From Bacteroidales bacterium (lineage in GTDB: Bacteria > Bacteroidota > Bacteroidia > Bacteroidales > UBA932): a stretch of 23,061 nucleotides of DNA. Made by a program: the position numbers and the translations under genes. Of this stretch, positions 7,968 to 14,170 are shown piece after piece (within the stretch, counting starts at the first letter, position 1; every line of letters starts with the position of its first letter). A model generated the notes under the pieces. It saw nothing but the letters and a program-made list of their open reading frames with translations, made no database searches and was not told the DNA's origin. The stretch lies in assembly GCA_009784635.1 (NCBI GenBank), contig WRBG01000010.1, positions 1-23,061 on the forward strand, given 5' to 3'.

Positions 7968-8642
7968 TTATTGGGCGATTTGGAGCCGGGCAATGTATTT
8001 ATCGGCTTCGTAGGCCTCTAAGGTTTGGGGGTATTTTTCCTTAATCTCCTCGTACAGCTTAATGGCCTGTTGGGGCGCTCCGGTTTCTTCGTGGATGATG
8101 GCGGCCTTTTTGAGGTAAACGGCTGCCATCAAGTTGTCGTGGTGGCGGGCGGCCTTCATGTAGTATTCAAGGGCCTTCTTTAGGTTATGGACTCCCACGT
8201 AGGCGTCTCCTATACAGCAATAGGCTCTGGCCTGTGTGATAAAATCCTTGCTTTTGTATTTGGAAAGAGCCTTGATGGCCTCCTCAAATTCGCCCAATTG
8301 CAGGTGGCAAATACCTTTGTAAAGGTGGATGGCTTTGCCGGCGTGCCTGCCGTATTCGCTCAGCACTTGGGCAAAACCCAATATATTTCCATCGCCGTTC
8401 AAGGCCAATGCAAAGGCGTCGTCTCTAAAAGCCTGTTCGGCCAAAAACATTTGCCCCATAGCCTCCTCTTTTTTAGGCTCGGTATACAATTTTTTATACG
8501 CGAAAGCGATGCCAAAGAACAGGACGATGCCTCCCAAGGCGTAGAAAATTTGGTTTTTGTATGTGGACAAGAATTGTTCCGATTTGCTGAGCGCCTCCTG
8601 TACAGTGGGTTCTACGTGTTGTTTAGTAGCTTGTTTTGCCAT
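7968..8642 (-). CDS. Membrane-anchored tetratricopeptide repeat protein
   Basis: The 224-residue protein has a short cytosolic N-terminus, one transmembrane helix at about 32-51 (FYALGGIVLFFGIAFAY core), and a C-terminal helical-repeat domain of four to five TPR units from about 75 to 220, with the typical Ala/Gly/Tyr spacing (for example LGEFEEAIKAL and AYCCIGDAY). The layout resembles YfgM-like periplasmic TPR proteins that assist envelope protein folding, but substrate and partner cannot be read here. It is the first gene of a pair with yebC and has a good promoter match upstream. Confidence 0.8.
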   Translation of the reverse strand: MAKQATKQHVEPTVQEALSKSEQFLSTYKNQIFYALGGIVLFFGIAFAYKKLYTEPKKEEAMGQMFLAEQAFRDDAFALALNGDGNILGFAQVLSEYGRHAGKAIHLYKGICHLQLGEFEEAIKALSKYKSKDFITQARAYCCIGDAYVGVHNLKKALEYYMKAARHHDNLMAAVYLKKAAIIHEETGAPQQAIKLYEEIKEKYPQTLEAYEADKYIARLQIAQ

Positions 8643-8664
8643 AATTTTTTATTTTTCGAGGCAA

Positions 8665-8695
8665 CAAATGTACGATTTTTTGCAGAATCTCAAAA
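8665..8695 (-). promoter_or_regulatory. Promoter for the TPR-yebC unit
   Basis: On the minus strand TACATTTG (8672-8665) matches TAnnTTTG and a TTTTTG run (ending at 8691) lies 18 bases upstream as the -33 element. The predicted start is near 8658, giving a leader of about 16 bases. Confidence 0.6.
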
Positions 8696-8713
8696 ATTCA
8701 AAGCTAAAAATGC

Positions 8714-8721
8714 TAACTTTG
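8714..8721 (+). promoter_or_regulatory. -7 promoter box for the recF operon
   Basis: TAACTTTG fits TAnnTTTG and lies 18 bases before the recF ATG. A -33 TTG at the proper distance is not evident. It is divergent from the TPR-yebC promoter about 40 bases away. Confidence 0.5.
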
Positions 8722-8739
8722 TGGGTTAAATCCTGATTT

Positions 8740-9843
8740 ATGCACCTGCAACGCCTGATATTGTCCGACTTTAAAAATATTCGGGAGGCCGATTTGTTAT
8801 TTTCGTCCAAAATGAACTGTTTTTTGGGAAATAACGGAGCCGGAAAAACCAACTTGTTGGATGCGATTTATTATCTTTCCATGACCAAAAGCTATTTTGG
8901 GCACAGCGATACCCAATCTATCCGTTTTGGAGCCTCTCTTTTTTCCCTTTCGGGTCATTATGTTTTTGAAGACGCTTTACAGGAGCATATTGTGTGTACA
9001 ACAGAGGCGGGCGGGCTTAAATGCGTCCGGCGTAACGGGAAAAACTACAGCCGGTTTTCCGAACATTTGGGTCTGTTGCCCTTGGTGGTGGTTTCTCCTT
9101 CCGACACCCTGTTGATTCATGCTCCGGCCGAAGAAAGACGGCGTTTTATGAACGTGCTGCTCTCTCAGATGAATAGTGTGTATATGGCTTATTTGCAGCA
9201 ATATAATCAGGTTTTAGCCCAGCGGAATCATTGCTTGAGGCAGGAGGATTACAGGGCCGATATCATAGAAGCGCTTGATGCCCAGCTGGCAGCCAAGGCG
9301 GAGCTTATTTACGGGCGGCGGGCTGACTTATGCGCCCTGCTGGGGCCTCAAGTCAGCCGGTATTACGGCCTACTTTCCGGCCATCAAGAAGAAACCGGCT
9401 TGGCATACAAGTCGGATTTGGCCCATAACTCCCTGTTGGCTTTGTTTGACGAATCCCGCCAAAAAGACCGTCTGCTGCGTTATACCACCTGCGGCATACA
9501 TCGCGATGATGTGGTTTTTAGATTGAACGAGCATCCAATCAGGCGTTTTGGCTCTCAAGGCCAGCAAAAGACTTTTTTGGTAGCCCTAAAGTTGGCTCAA
9601 TTTGAAATCATGAAGCAACACAGGGGCATAGCCCCCCTCCTGTTGTTGGACGACGTGTTTGACAAGTTGGATGTGGAGCGGGTAGCCCATTTGCTGGAAT
9701 TGGTGGTGCAAACGCATTTTGGTCAGATTTTTATTACCGACAGCAATACATCGAGGATAGAGGGGGTAGTGCATGAAATTACCAACGAGCGCGCTTTTTT
9801 TGACGTGGCCAAAGGCGTGGTTAATCGTTTGGCTTCCACATAA
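8740..9843 (+). CDS. recF: DNA replication and repair protein RecF
   Basis: This 367-residue SMC-like ATPase loads RecA at single-strand gaps with RecO and RecR. Walker A GNNGAGKT is at 30-37, the ABC signature region FGSQGQQKT at 270-278, Walker B LLLLDD at 300-305 and the D-loop Lys-Leu-Asp at 309-311. The start ATG gives the normal family N-terminus (Leu-Ser-Asp-Phe-Lys-Asn). It heads recF-DUF721-pdxB-DUF4301. As is usual in Bacteroidota it is not next to dnaA-dnaN but is followed by a DUF721 gene. Confidence 0.97.
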   Translation: MHLQRLILSDFKNIREADLLFSSKMNCFLGNNGAGKTNLLDAIYYLSMTKSYFGHSDTQSIRFGASLFSLSGHYVFEDALQEHIVCTTEAGGLKCVRRNGKNYSRFSEHLGLLPLVVVSPSDTLLIHAPAEERRRFMNVLLSQMNSVYMAYLQQYNQVLAQRNHCLRQEDYRADIIEALDAQLAAKAELIYGRRADLCALLGPQVSRYYGLLSGHQEETGLAYKSDLAHNSLLALFDESRQKDRLLRYTTCGIHRDDVVFRLNEHPIRRFGSQGQQKTFLVALKLAQFEIMKQHRGIAPLLLLDDVFDKLDVERVAHLLELVVQTHFGQIFITDSNTSRIEGVVHEITNERAFFDVAKGVVNRLAST

Positions 9844-9853
9844 TAATTACAGT

Positions 9854-10144
9854 ATGCAAAGAGAACAAACCAAACCGCTAAAAGAACTTATAGATTTATT
9901 TATCAAGGAATCCGGATTACAGGACGGATTGAATGAGGCCCGTATTCTGACTTTATGGGACGAACTCTTAGGGGCTTCGGTGGTGCGGGCCACCCTCCAA
10001 AAACGATTTTGGGAAGGCAAGCTCTATATACGGCTAAGTTCCTCCGTTGTTAGGAGCTATTTGTTTACAGAACGGAGCCGGATTGTAGAAAGGATGAATC
10101 AAGCTTTGGGCAAAACAATCATTACGGATTTAATTCTTCAATAG
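9854..10144 (+). CDS. DUF721 (DciA-like) protein
   Basis: This 96-residue protein has the DUF721 pattern: an N-terminal helix ending in a Gly-Leu, then Trp-Asp near residue 35, and a beta-strand segment LYIRLSSSVVRSYL around 58-71. DUF721 includes DciA, which helps load the replicative helicase in bacteria without DnaC, so a replication role is likely by family and fits recF next door. The frame is open upstream for 27 codons inside recF, but the ATG at 9854, 10 bases past the recF stop, gives the family-like N-terminus and is preferred. The pdxB ATG follows after 1 base. Confidence 0.82.
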   Translation: MQREQTKPLKELIDLFIKESGLQDGLNEARILTLWDELLGASVVRATLQKRFWEGKLYIRLSSSVVRSYLFTERSRIVERMNQALGKTIITDLILQ

Positions 10145-10145
10145 T

Positions 10146-11252
10146 ATGGCAAGAAAAAAAATAGTGGTAGACGCAGACATTCCTTACATTCAAGGGGTGC
10201 TGGAACCATATGCAGAGGTATGCTATGTGCAGGGCGGCAGCATTGACCGAAGGTGTTTAGATGGAGTCCACGGATTGGTGGTCAGAACCAGAACCAAATG
10301 CGGCCCGGCCCTTTTGGACGGAACCGACATTGCCTTCATTGGAACGGCTACGGTAGGCGTTGACCATGTAGATATGGATTATTGCCGGCGCATGGGTATT
10401 CAGGTGGCTTCTGCTGCCGGCTGCAACGCGCCCGCGGTAGTTCAATACGTGCTTACGGCTGTGTTTTCTTTGGTTGCCAAGCAGCGTAAAAATTTAGATA
10501 GCATGACTTTGGGTATTATCGGCGCGGGCAATGTAGGAGGGCGGCTTGCCCAAGCCGCCCAAGCCTTGGGCATGAAGGTGCTGATTAACGACCCGCCTCG
10601 GGCGCTTAGGGAAGGGAACACCGGTTTTGTTTCTTTAGAGCGCCTGCTCAATCAGTCCGACATCGTGAGCCTACACGTACCCCTCCAAAGCGATACCCTG
10701 CATTTAGCCGACTCTTTGTTCTTTGAGCGTTTGGGCCGCACGCCCATATTTATCAATACCTCCCGCGGTCAGGTGGTAGACGAGGCAGCCTTGTTGCGTT
10801 TTTCGCCCAAAATGAACGGCATTGTGCTGGATGTTTGGGAGCGCGAGCCGGAGATTTCCCATACTACTTTAGATGCAGCCACCATTGCCACCCCCCACAT
10901 AGCGGGCTACTCCATAGAGGGTAAAAGAAAGGCCAGTATGATGATGATTAGGGAACTCGCCGGTTTTTTCGGATGGAAGGAATTGAAAAATTTCTCCTTA
11001 CCCAATCGTCCTACCCAAAGGATTGTTTTTCCGGACAAGCAAAAAGTCAGGGAAGAGGCGTTTTCCCTCATGTTTAATAAAATTTTTCCCATCTTTGATG
11101 AAGATTTCAATCTGAGGTTAGCTCCGGAGCGCTTTGAAAGCCTCCGTACCCATTATACCTATCGCCGCGAAAATTCCGGATATACGGTCAAAGGGGCGGA
11201 TGCGGAGCTAAAGACTTTGTTGCAGGCCCTTGGTTTTATACGCATGGAATAA
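10146..11252 (+). CDS. pdxB: Erythronate-4-phosphate dehydrogenase
   Basis: This 368-residue NAD-dependent D-2-hydroxyacid dehydrogenase catalyses the second step of the DXP-independent branch of pyridoxal 5'-phosphate synthesis, oxidising 4-phosphoerythronate. The Rossmann motif GxGxxG is at 126-131. Catalytic residues are Arg207 in NTSRG, Glu in the WEREPE segment near 234, and His251 in PHIAGYS. The C-terminal about 90 residues form the PdxB dimerisation domain, which plain hydroxyacid dehydrogenases lack; this supports PdxB over SerA. It overlaps the DUF4301 start by one base (TAATG), so the two are probably translationally coupled. Confidence 0.94.
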   Translation: MARKKIVVDADIPYIQGVLEPYAEVCYVQGGSIDRRCLDGVHGLVVRTRTKCGPALLDGTDIAFIGTATVGVDHVDMDYCRRMGIQVASAAGCNAPAVVQYVLTAVFSLVAKQRKNLDSMTLGIIGAGNVGGRLAQAAQALGMKVLINDPPRALREGNTGFVSLERLLNQSDIVSLHVPLQSDTLHLADSLFFERLGRTPIFINTSRGQVVDEAALLRFSPKMNGIVLDVWEREPEISHTTLDAATIATPHIAGYSIEGKRKASMMMIRELAGFFGWKELKNFSLPNRPTQRIVFPDKQKVREEAFSLMFNKIFPIFDEDFNLRLAPERFESLRTHYTYRRENSGYTVKGADAELKTLLQALGFIRME

Positions 11253-12751
11253 TGGGCAATCACGCTTTTAGTCATAGAGATTCAGCTCAAATTGAAGCTA
11301 ATGGAATGACCTGTGAACAGGTGGAGCGGCAGCTTGAGTACTTTAATGCCGGATTCCCTTTTCCCCAAGTAGAGGCTCCGGCTCAGGTGGGAGCAGGCAT
11401 CCATCGGTTTAGTCCGGAGCAACAGGAGGCTCTGCTCAAGCGTTACCAATCTTGGAGGGGCAGCGTGGTCAAATTTGTGCCTGCTTCGGGGGCGGCCAGC
11501 AGGATGTTTAAAGAGTTGCACCGGGCCAAGGACCTTTTGGACAGGGACGACCAAGCCGCTTTGTCGGGGGATGCGGCTGTTTTCTTTGACCGGCTTAGGG
11601 AATTTGCCTTTTATCCCCTGTTAAAAAATACCGGCTGCGATTTGTCGGACCGCAGGGCCATACTCAAGGCCTTGCTGGGACCTGCCGGATTAGACTACAA
11701 CGCCAAACCCAAAGGCCTGCTCGCTTTTCATGCCTATCCCCAAGGCCATAGAACGGCTTTTGAAGAGCATTTGGTAGAAGCCGCCCGCTATGCCGAAGGA
11801 GGCGATGGCTCTGTGTCCCTCCACTTTACGGTTTCTCCCGAACACCTGTCTGATTTTGAAAACTTAGTCCGTACCGTAGCTCCTCAATACGGGCAAAGGT
11901 TCGGGGTTTCTTACCGCATAGATTTTTCCCAACAAAATCCGGCTACCGATACCATAGCGGTAGATATGGACAACCGACCCCTTAGGCGGGAGGACGGGTC
12001 TTTGCTGTTTCGTCCGGGAGGCCACGGAGCCTTGTTGGAAAACCTGTCGGACCTGCATCAAGACATTATATTTATCAAGAATATAGATAACGTGCAGTTA
12101 GAAGAACAATTGGCCGATACGATTCGTTGGAAAAAAATACTTGCGGGCAAGTTGCTCGAAGTCCGGGCGTATATTCATCAATCGCTCAAAGATTTGGCAA
12201 TCTGTGATTCTCCCTTGAAAATCAAGGAAATTGCCGATTTTCTCCGGCAGCAGTTTGCCATTGACCTGCCCCAAGTCCGGGAGGAGGAGTACGCCGCCAA
12301 GGTGAGGAGCTTGCTGGATAGACCTCTAAGGGTCTGCGGCGTGGTGAAAAATACGGGAGAACCCGGGGGAGGCCCCTTTGTGGTAAAGGAAGCCGATGGT
12401 TCCACATCCCTGCAAATATTGGAAACCGCCCAGTTAGACTTGAATGATGTCCGGACCGCCGCACATTGGGCGGCCTCCACCCACTTTAATCCGGTGGATG
12501 TGGTATGTTCCTTTAAAGATTATACAGGCGCCCCTTATGCCCTCAAGCTGTTTAGCAATCCCGACTCCGGTTTTATTTCGGAAAAAAGCATGGATGGTAA
12601 AACTATTAAAATGCAGGAACTTCCCGGATTATGGAATGGGGCCATGTGGGGGTGGAATACGCTTTTTGCAGAGGTTCCGGCCGGTACCTTTAATCCGGTA
12701 AAGACCCTAAACGATTTGCTGCGCCCCGCCCATTGCCGGATTTTGAACTAA
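11252..12751 (+). CDS. DUF4301 family protein, nucleotidyltransferase-like motifs
   Basis: This is a 499-residue cytosolic protein of DUF4301, a mostly Bacteroidota family with no assigned function that I know. I see motifs in the order expected for sugar-nucleotide pyrophosphorylases: VPASGAASRMFK at 76-87 (place of the nucleotide loop), KPKGLLAFH at 152-160 (sugar-1-phosphate enzymes have Lys-Pro near here), FRPGGHGALL at 253-262, and FIKNIDNV at 274-281, where UDP-sugar pyrophosphorylases carry an Asn-x-Asp-Asn metal and sugar site. There is no signal peptide or membrane helix. It is the last gene of the recF operon and overlaps pdxB by one base. The family call is firm; the enzymatic reading is an inference. 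Confidence 0.85.
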   Translation: MGNHAFSHRDSAQIEANGMTCEQVERQLEYFNAGFPFPQVEAPAQVGAGIHRFSPEQQEALLKRYQSWRGSVVKFVPASGAASRMFKELHRAKDLLDRDDQAALSGDAAVFFDRLREFAFYPLLKNTGCDLSDRRAILKALLGPAGLDYNAKPKGLLAFHAYPQGHRTAFEEHLVEAARYAEGGDGSVSLHFTVSPEHLSDFENLVRTVAPQYGQRFGVSYRIDFSQQNPATDTIAVDMDNRPLRREDGSLLFRPGGHGALLENLSDLHQDIIFIKNIDNVQLEEQLADTIRWKKILAGKLLEVRAYIHQSLKDLAICDSPLKIKEIADFLRQQFAIDLPQVREEEYAAKVRSLLDRPLRVCGVVKNTGEPGGGPFVVKEADGSTSLQILETAQLDLNDVRTAAHWAASTHFNPVDVVCSFKDYTGAPYALKLFSNPDSGFISEKSMDGKTIKMQELPGLWNGAMWGWNTLFAEVPAGTFNPVKTLNDLLRPAHCRILN

Positions 12752-12754
12752 TTT

Positions 12755-12787
12755 GAAATATTTTTTGTGGGATTGTGAAATATTTTT
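12755..12787 (+). repeat. 22-base-spaced direct repeat across the promoter of the small-peptide unit
   Basis: The 11-mer GAAATATTTTT occurs at 12755-12765 and again at 12777-12787, exactly 22 bases (about two helical turns) apart. The first copy runs into the -33 TTTTTTG and the second ends directly before the -7 box. Spacing on one face of the helix suits a dimeric regulator, but AT-rich sequence makes chance similarity possible. Confidence 0.45.
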
Positions 12788-12796
12788 CTACCTTTG
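12764..12796 (+). promoter_or_regulatory. Promoter of the two-peptide unit
   Basis: The -33 TTTG (12764-12767) and the -7 TACCTTTG (12789-12796) are separated by 21 bases, one of the best matches to the Bacteroidota consensus in the window. Transcription would start near 12803, giving a leader of about 80 A/T-rich bases. The leader holds a 9-codon frame at 12814-12843, which may be fortuitous. Confidence 0.65.
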
Positions 12797-12881
12797 TACC
12801 GTTATTGTAAACCATGACTTATATAAAACTTGCTTTTACCTAAATCAAAAATAAATTATCAACCATTAAAACTTTAATTTT

Positions 12882-13022
12882 ATGTGGACAACATTACTGC
12901 AGGTGTTATTAAATTCGGTCCCTTTCATGGCCGCCATCGGAGGCATTATTGGATTGGTGCTCTATCTGTTAAGTGCACTTAACATCTTGACATTACCCGC
13001 ACAAGAACAGGGCGGCTACTAA
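12882..13022 (+). CDS. 46-residue hydrophobic membrane peptide (first of a pair)
   Basis: I do not recognise this gene. The frame encodes 46 residues beginning MWTTLLQVLL, with a Pro at 14, a continuous hydrophobic helix from about 15 to 38 containing AAIGGIIG, and a polar tail ending QEQGGY. The only charged side chain is Glu42, and there is no Lys, Arg or Cys, so it is not a cationic antimicrobial and has no lipobox or signal-peptidase context. It reads as a single-span membrane peptide. Support for coding: its own promoter upstream, a terminator downstream of its partner, and a second frame of exactly the same length 96 bases later with similar composition. The ribosome site is weak and A/T-rich, normal for this genome. 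Candidates are a small subunit of a membrane complex, a membrane-active toxin, or a secreted peptide. Confidence 0.6.
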   Translation: MWTTLLQVLLNSVPFMAAIGGIIGLVLYLLSALNILTLPAQEQGGY

Positions 13023-13029
13023 TTGCGAC

Positions 13030-13092
13030 GGGAGTTTTGCCCGAAAATCCCAAAAGAGTAGGGGGAGAAAGCCGAAAATCCTCACGAGTAGG
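13030..13092 (+). repeat. Intercistronic hairpin and imperfect direct repeat
   Basis: The 96-base spacer between the two peptides is G/C-richer than its flanks and contains two related units about 30 bases apart: CCGAAAATCC at 13041-13050 and 13072-13081, each followed by GAGTAGG at 13056-13062 and 13086-13092. The first unit also forms a hairpin at 13030-13051 (GGGA-TTTT against AAAATCCC with one bulged G, loop GCCCG) without a following T-run. It could set relative expression or stability of the two cistrons. Confidence 0.5.
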
Positions 13093-13118
13093 CGATTAAT
13101 TATTTAACATTGAATATT

Positions 13119-13259
13119 ATGTCATTTTGGAATGTGATTACGACTATGTTTGCAGCCCTTTTCGCAAATCCGTCTGCCATGTTTGCTATCTTAGCAGCGA
13201 TTGGCGTATTGGCTGGATTCGGCATTTGGAAGTTAATCGACTTTCTTGGTTGGATTTAG
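13119..13259 (+). CDS. 46-residue hydrophobic membrane peptide (second of a pair)
   Basis: I do not recognise this gene. It encodes 46 residues beginning MSFWNVITTM, with Asn17-Pro18, a hydrophobic helix from about 19 to 44 containing AILAAIGVLAGFG, and Trp at 4, 37 and 45. Lys38 and Asp41 are the only charged residues, four apart on a helix. It equals the upstream peptide in length and in layout: a Trp near the N-terminus, a short first helix, a Pro kink, then a Gly-rich membrane helix with an Ala-Ile-x-x-x-Ile-Gly core. The two may therefore be distant duplicates. A strong terminator begins 16 bases after the stop, so the pair forms a complete transcription unit. Function is unknown. Confidence 0.6.
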   Translation: MSFWNVITTMFAALFANPSAMFAILAAIGVLAGFGIWKLIDFLGWI

Positions 13260-13274
13260 CCTCAAAATATAAAA

Positions 13275-13310
13275 AATGAGGCTGCTCCAAGAGGGTGGCC
13301 TTATTTTTTT
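13275..13310 (+). terminator. Rho-independent terminator of the small-peptide unit
   Basis: A 13-pair stem (13275-13287 with 13293-13305, several G-U pairs) closes a 5-base loop CAAGA and runs into a T-rich tract to 13310. The G-U pairs become mismatches on the other strand, so it is tuned for plus-strand transcripts. The stop codon of the convergent folD lies inside its 3' arm. Confidence 0.8.
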
Positions 13311-14170
13311 GCAGCCTTTAAAGTATTTTTCAACAGTGACACTCGGGTCATGGGGCCAACCCCGCCCGGGACGGGGGTGATATGGCTACATTTGACGGCC
13401 ACCCCTCCAAAATCCACATCTCCCGCCAAGCTAAACCCGCTTTGGGTTTGGGCCGGAATGCGTGTGATGCCCACGTCTATAACCACAGCCCCCTGTTTGA
13501 CCATGTCGGCCTGTACAAAGCCGGGAACGCCCAAGGCGGCAATCAGAATGTCGGCTTGGAGGCATATTTCTTTAATATTGGGGGTACGGCTGTGGCAGAC
13601 CGTCAAGGTGCAATCTCCCGGATAGCCTTTTTGCAGGAGGAGGTTGGCTACCGGCCGGCCTACGATGTTGCTCCTGCCCAGCACCACGCAGTGTTTGCCT
13701 GCGGTCTCTATCTGGTAGTGCTTGAGCAGTTCCAAAATGCCGTCCGGAGTGGCCGATATAAAGGCGGGAAGGCCTAATATCATCTTACCTACATTCATAG
13801 GATGGAATCCGTCCACATCTTTGGCAGGGTCTATGGCCTCAATAACTTTTTGTTCGTTTATATGCTTGGGCAGGGGGAGTTGTACAATCAGTCCGTCTAT
13901 ATCGGCGTTCCGGTTAATCTCCTCAATAGCCAGCAACAATTCGGCTTCCGACACAGTGTCGGCAAACCGGATTACGGTAGATAGAATCCCTACCTCTTGG
14001 CAATCTTTTTCTTTGTGTCCTACATAGGTTTGGCTGGCTCCGTCCGCGCCTGCCAAAACGGCGGCCAGATGGGGGCGTTTTTTCCCTTGGGCCACCCATG
14101 CTTCCACTTCCGCCGCTATTTGGCGTTTTAGGATTTGGGCTGTGTTTTTTCCGTCAAGAATCTCCATCAT
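13301..14170 (-). CDS. folD: Bifunctional methylenetetrahydrofolate dehydrogenase/cyclohydrolase
   Basis: This 289-residue enzyme interconverts 5,10-methylene- and 10-formyl-tetrahydrofolate, supplying one-carbon units for purine and formyl-Met synthesis. Visible motifs are YVGHKEKDCQEVGI at 49-62 with catalytic Lys53, IVQLPLPKHI, the KDVDGFHPMNVG segment, the NADP-binding GRSNIVGRPVANLL, and PVPGGVGPMT near the C-terminus. Length is normal. It begins with two ATGs immediately after the ffh stop; either could be used. It is the last gene of the lysA-ffh run, and its stop lies within the terminator of the opposite-strand peptide unit. Confidence 0.97.
   Translation of the reverse strand: MMEILDGKNTAQILKRQIAAEVEAWVAQGKKRPHLAAVLAGADGASQTYVGHKEKDCQEVGILSTVIRFADTVSEAELLLAIEEINRNADIDGLIVQLPLPKHINEQKVIEAIDPAKDVDGFHPMNVGKMILGLPAFISATPDGILELLKHYQIETAGKHCVVLGRSNIVGRPVANLLLQKGYPGDCTLTVCHSRTPNIKEICLQADILIAALGVPGFVQADMVKQGAVVIDVGITRIPAQTQSGFSLAGDVDFGGVAVKCSHITPVPGGVGPMTRVSLLKNTLKAAKK

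Noticed and set aside
9773..9853. Upstream extension of the DUF721 frame inside recF
   Set aside because: It overlaps the recF C-terminus by about 70 bases; the ATG at 9854 gives the family N-terminus.
12814..12843. 9-codon leader peptide (MTYIKLAFT) before the peptide pair
   Set aside because: It is too short to judge, with no run of regulatory codons and no attenuator hairpin following.
13030..13051. Hairpin as a transcription terminator between the two peptides
   Set aside because: It has no T-run after the stem, so it is better treated as an RNA structure or repeat.
12882..13259. The two peptides as a classical two-peptide bacteriocin
   Set aside because: There is no double-Gly leader, net positive charge, immunity protein or ABC exporter nearby; I kept them as unknown membrane peptides.
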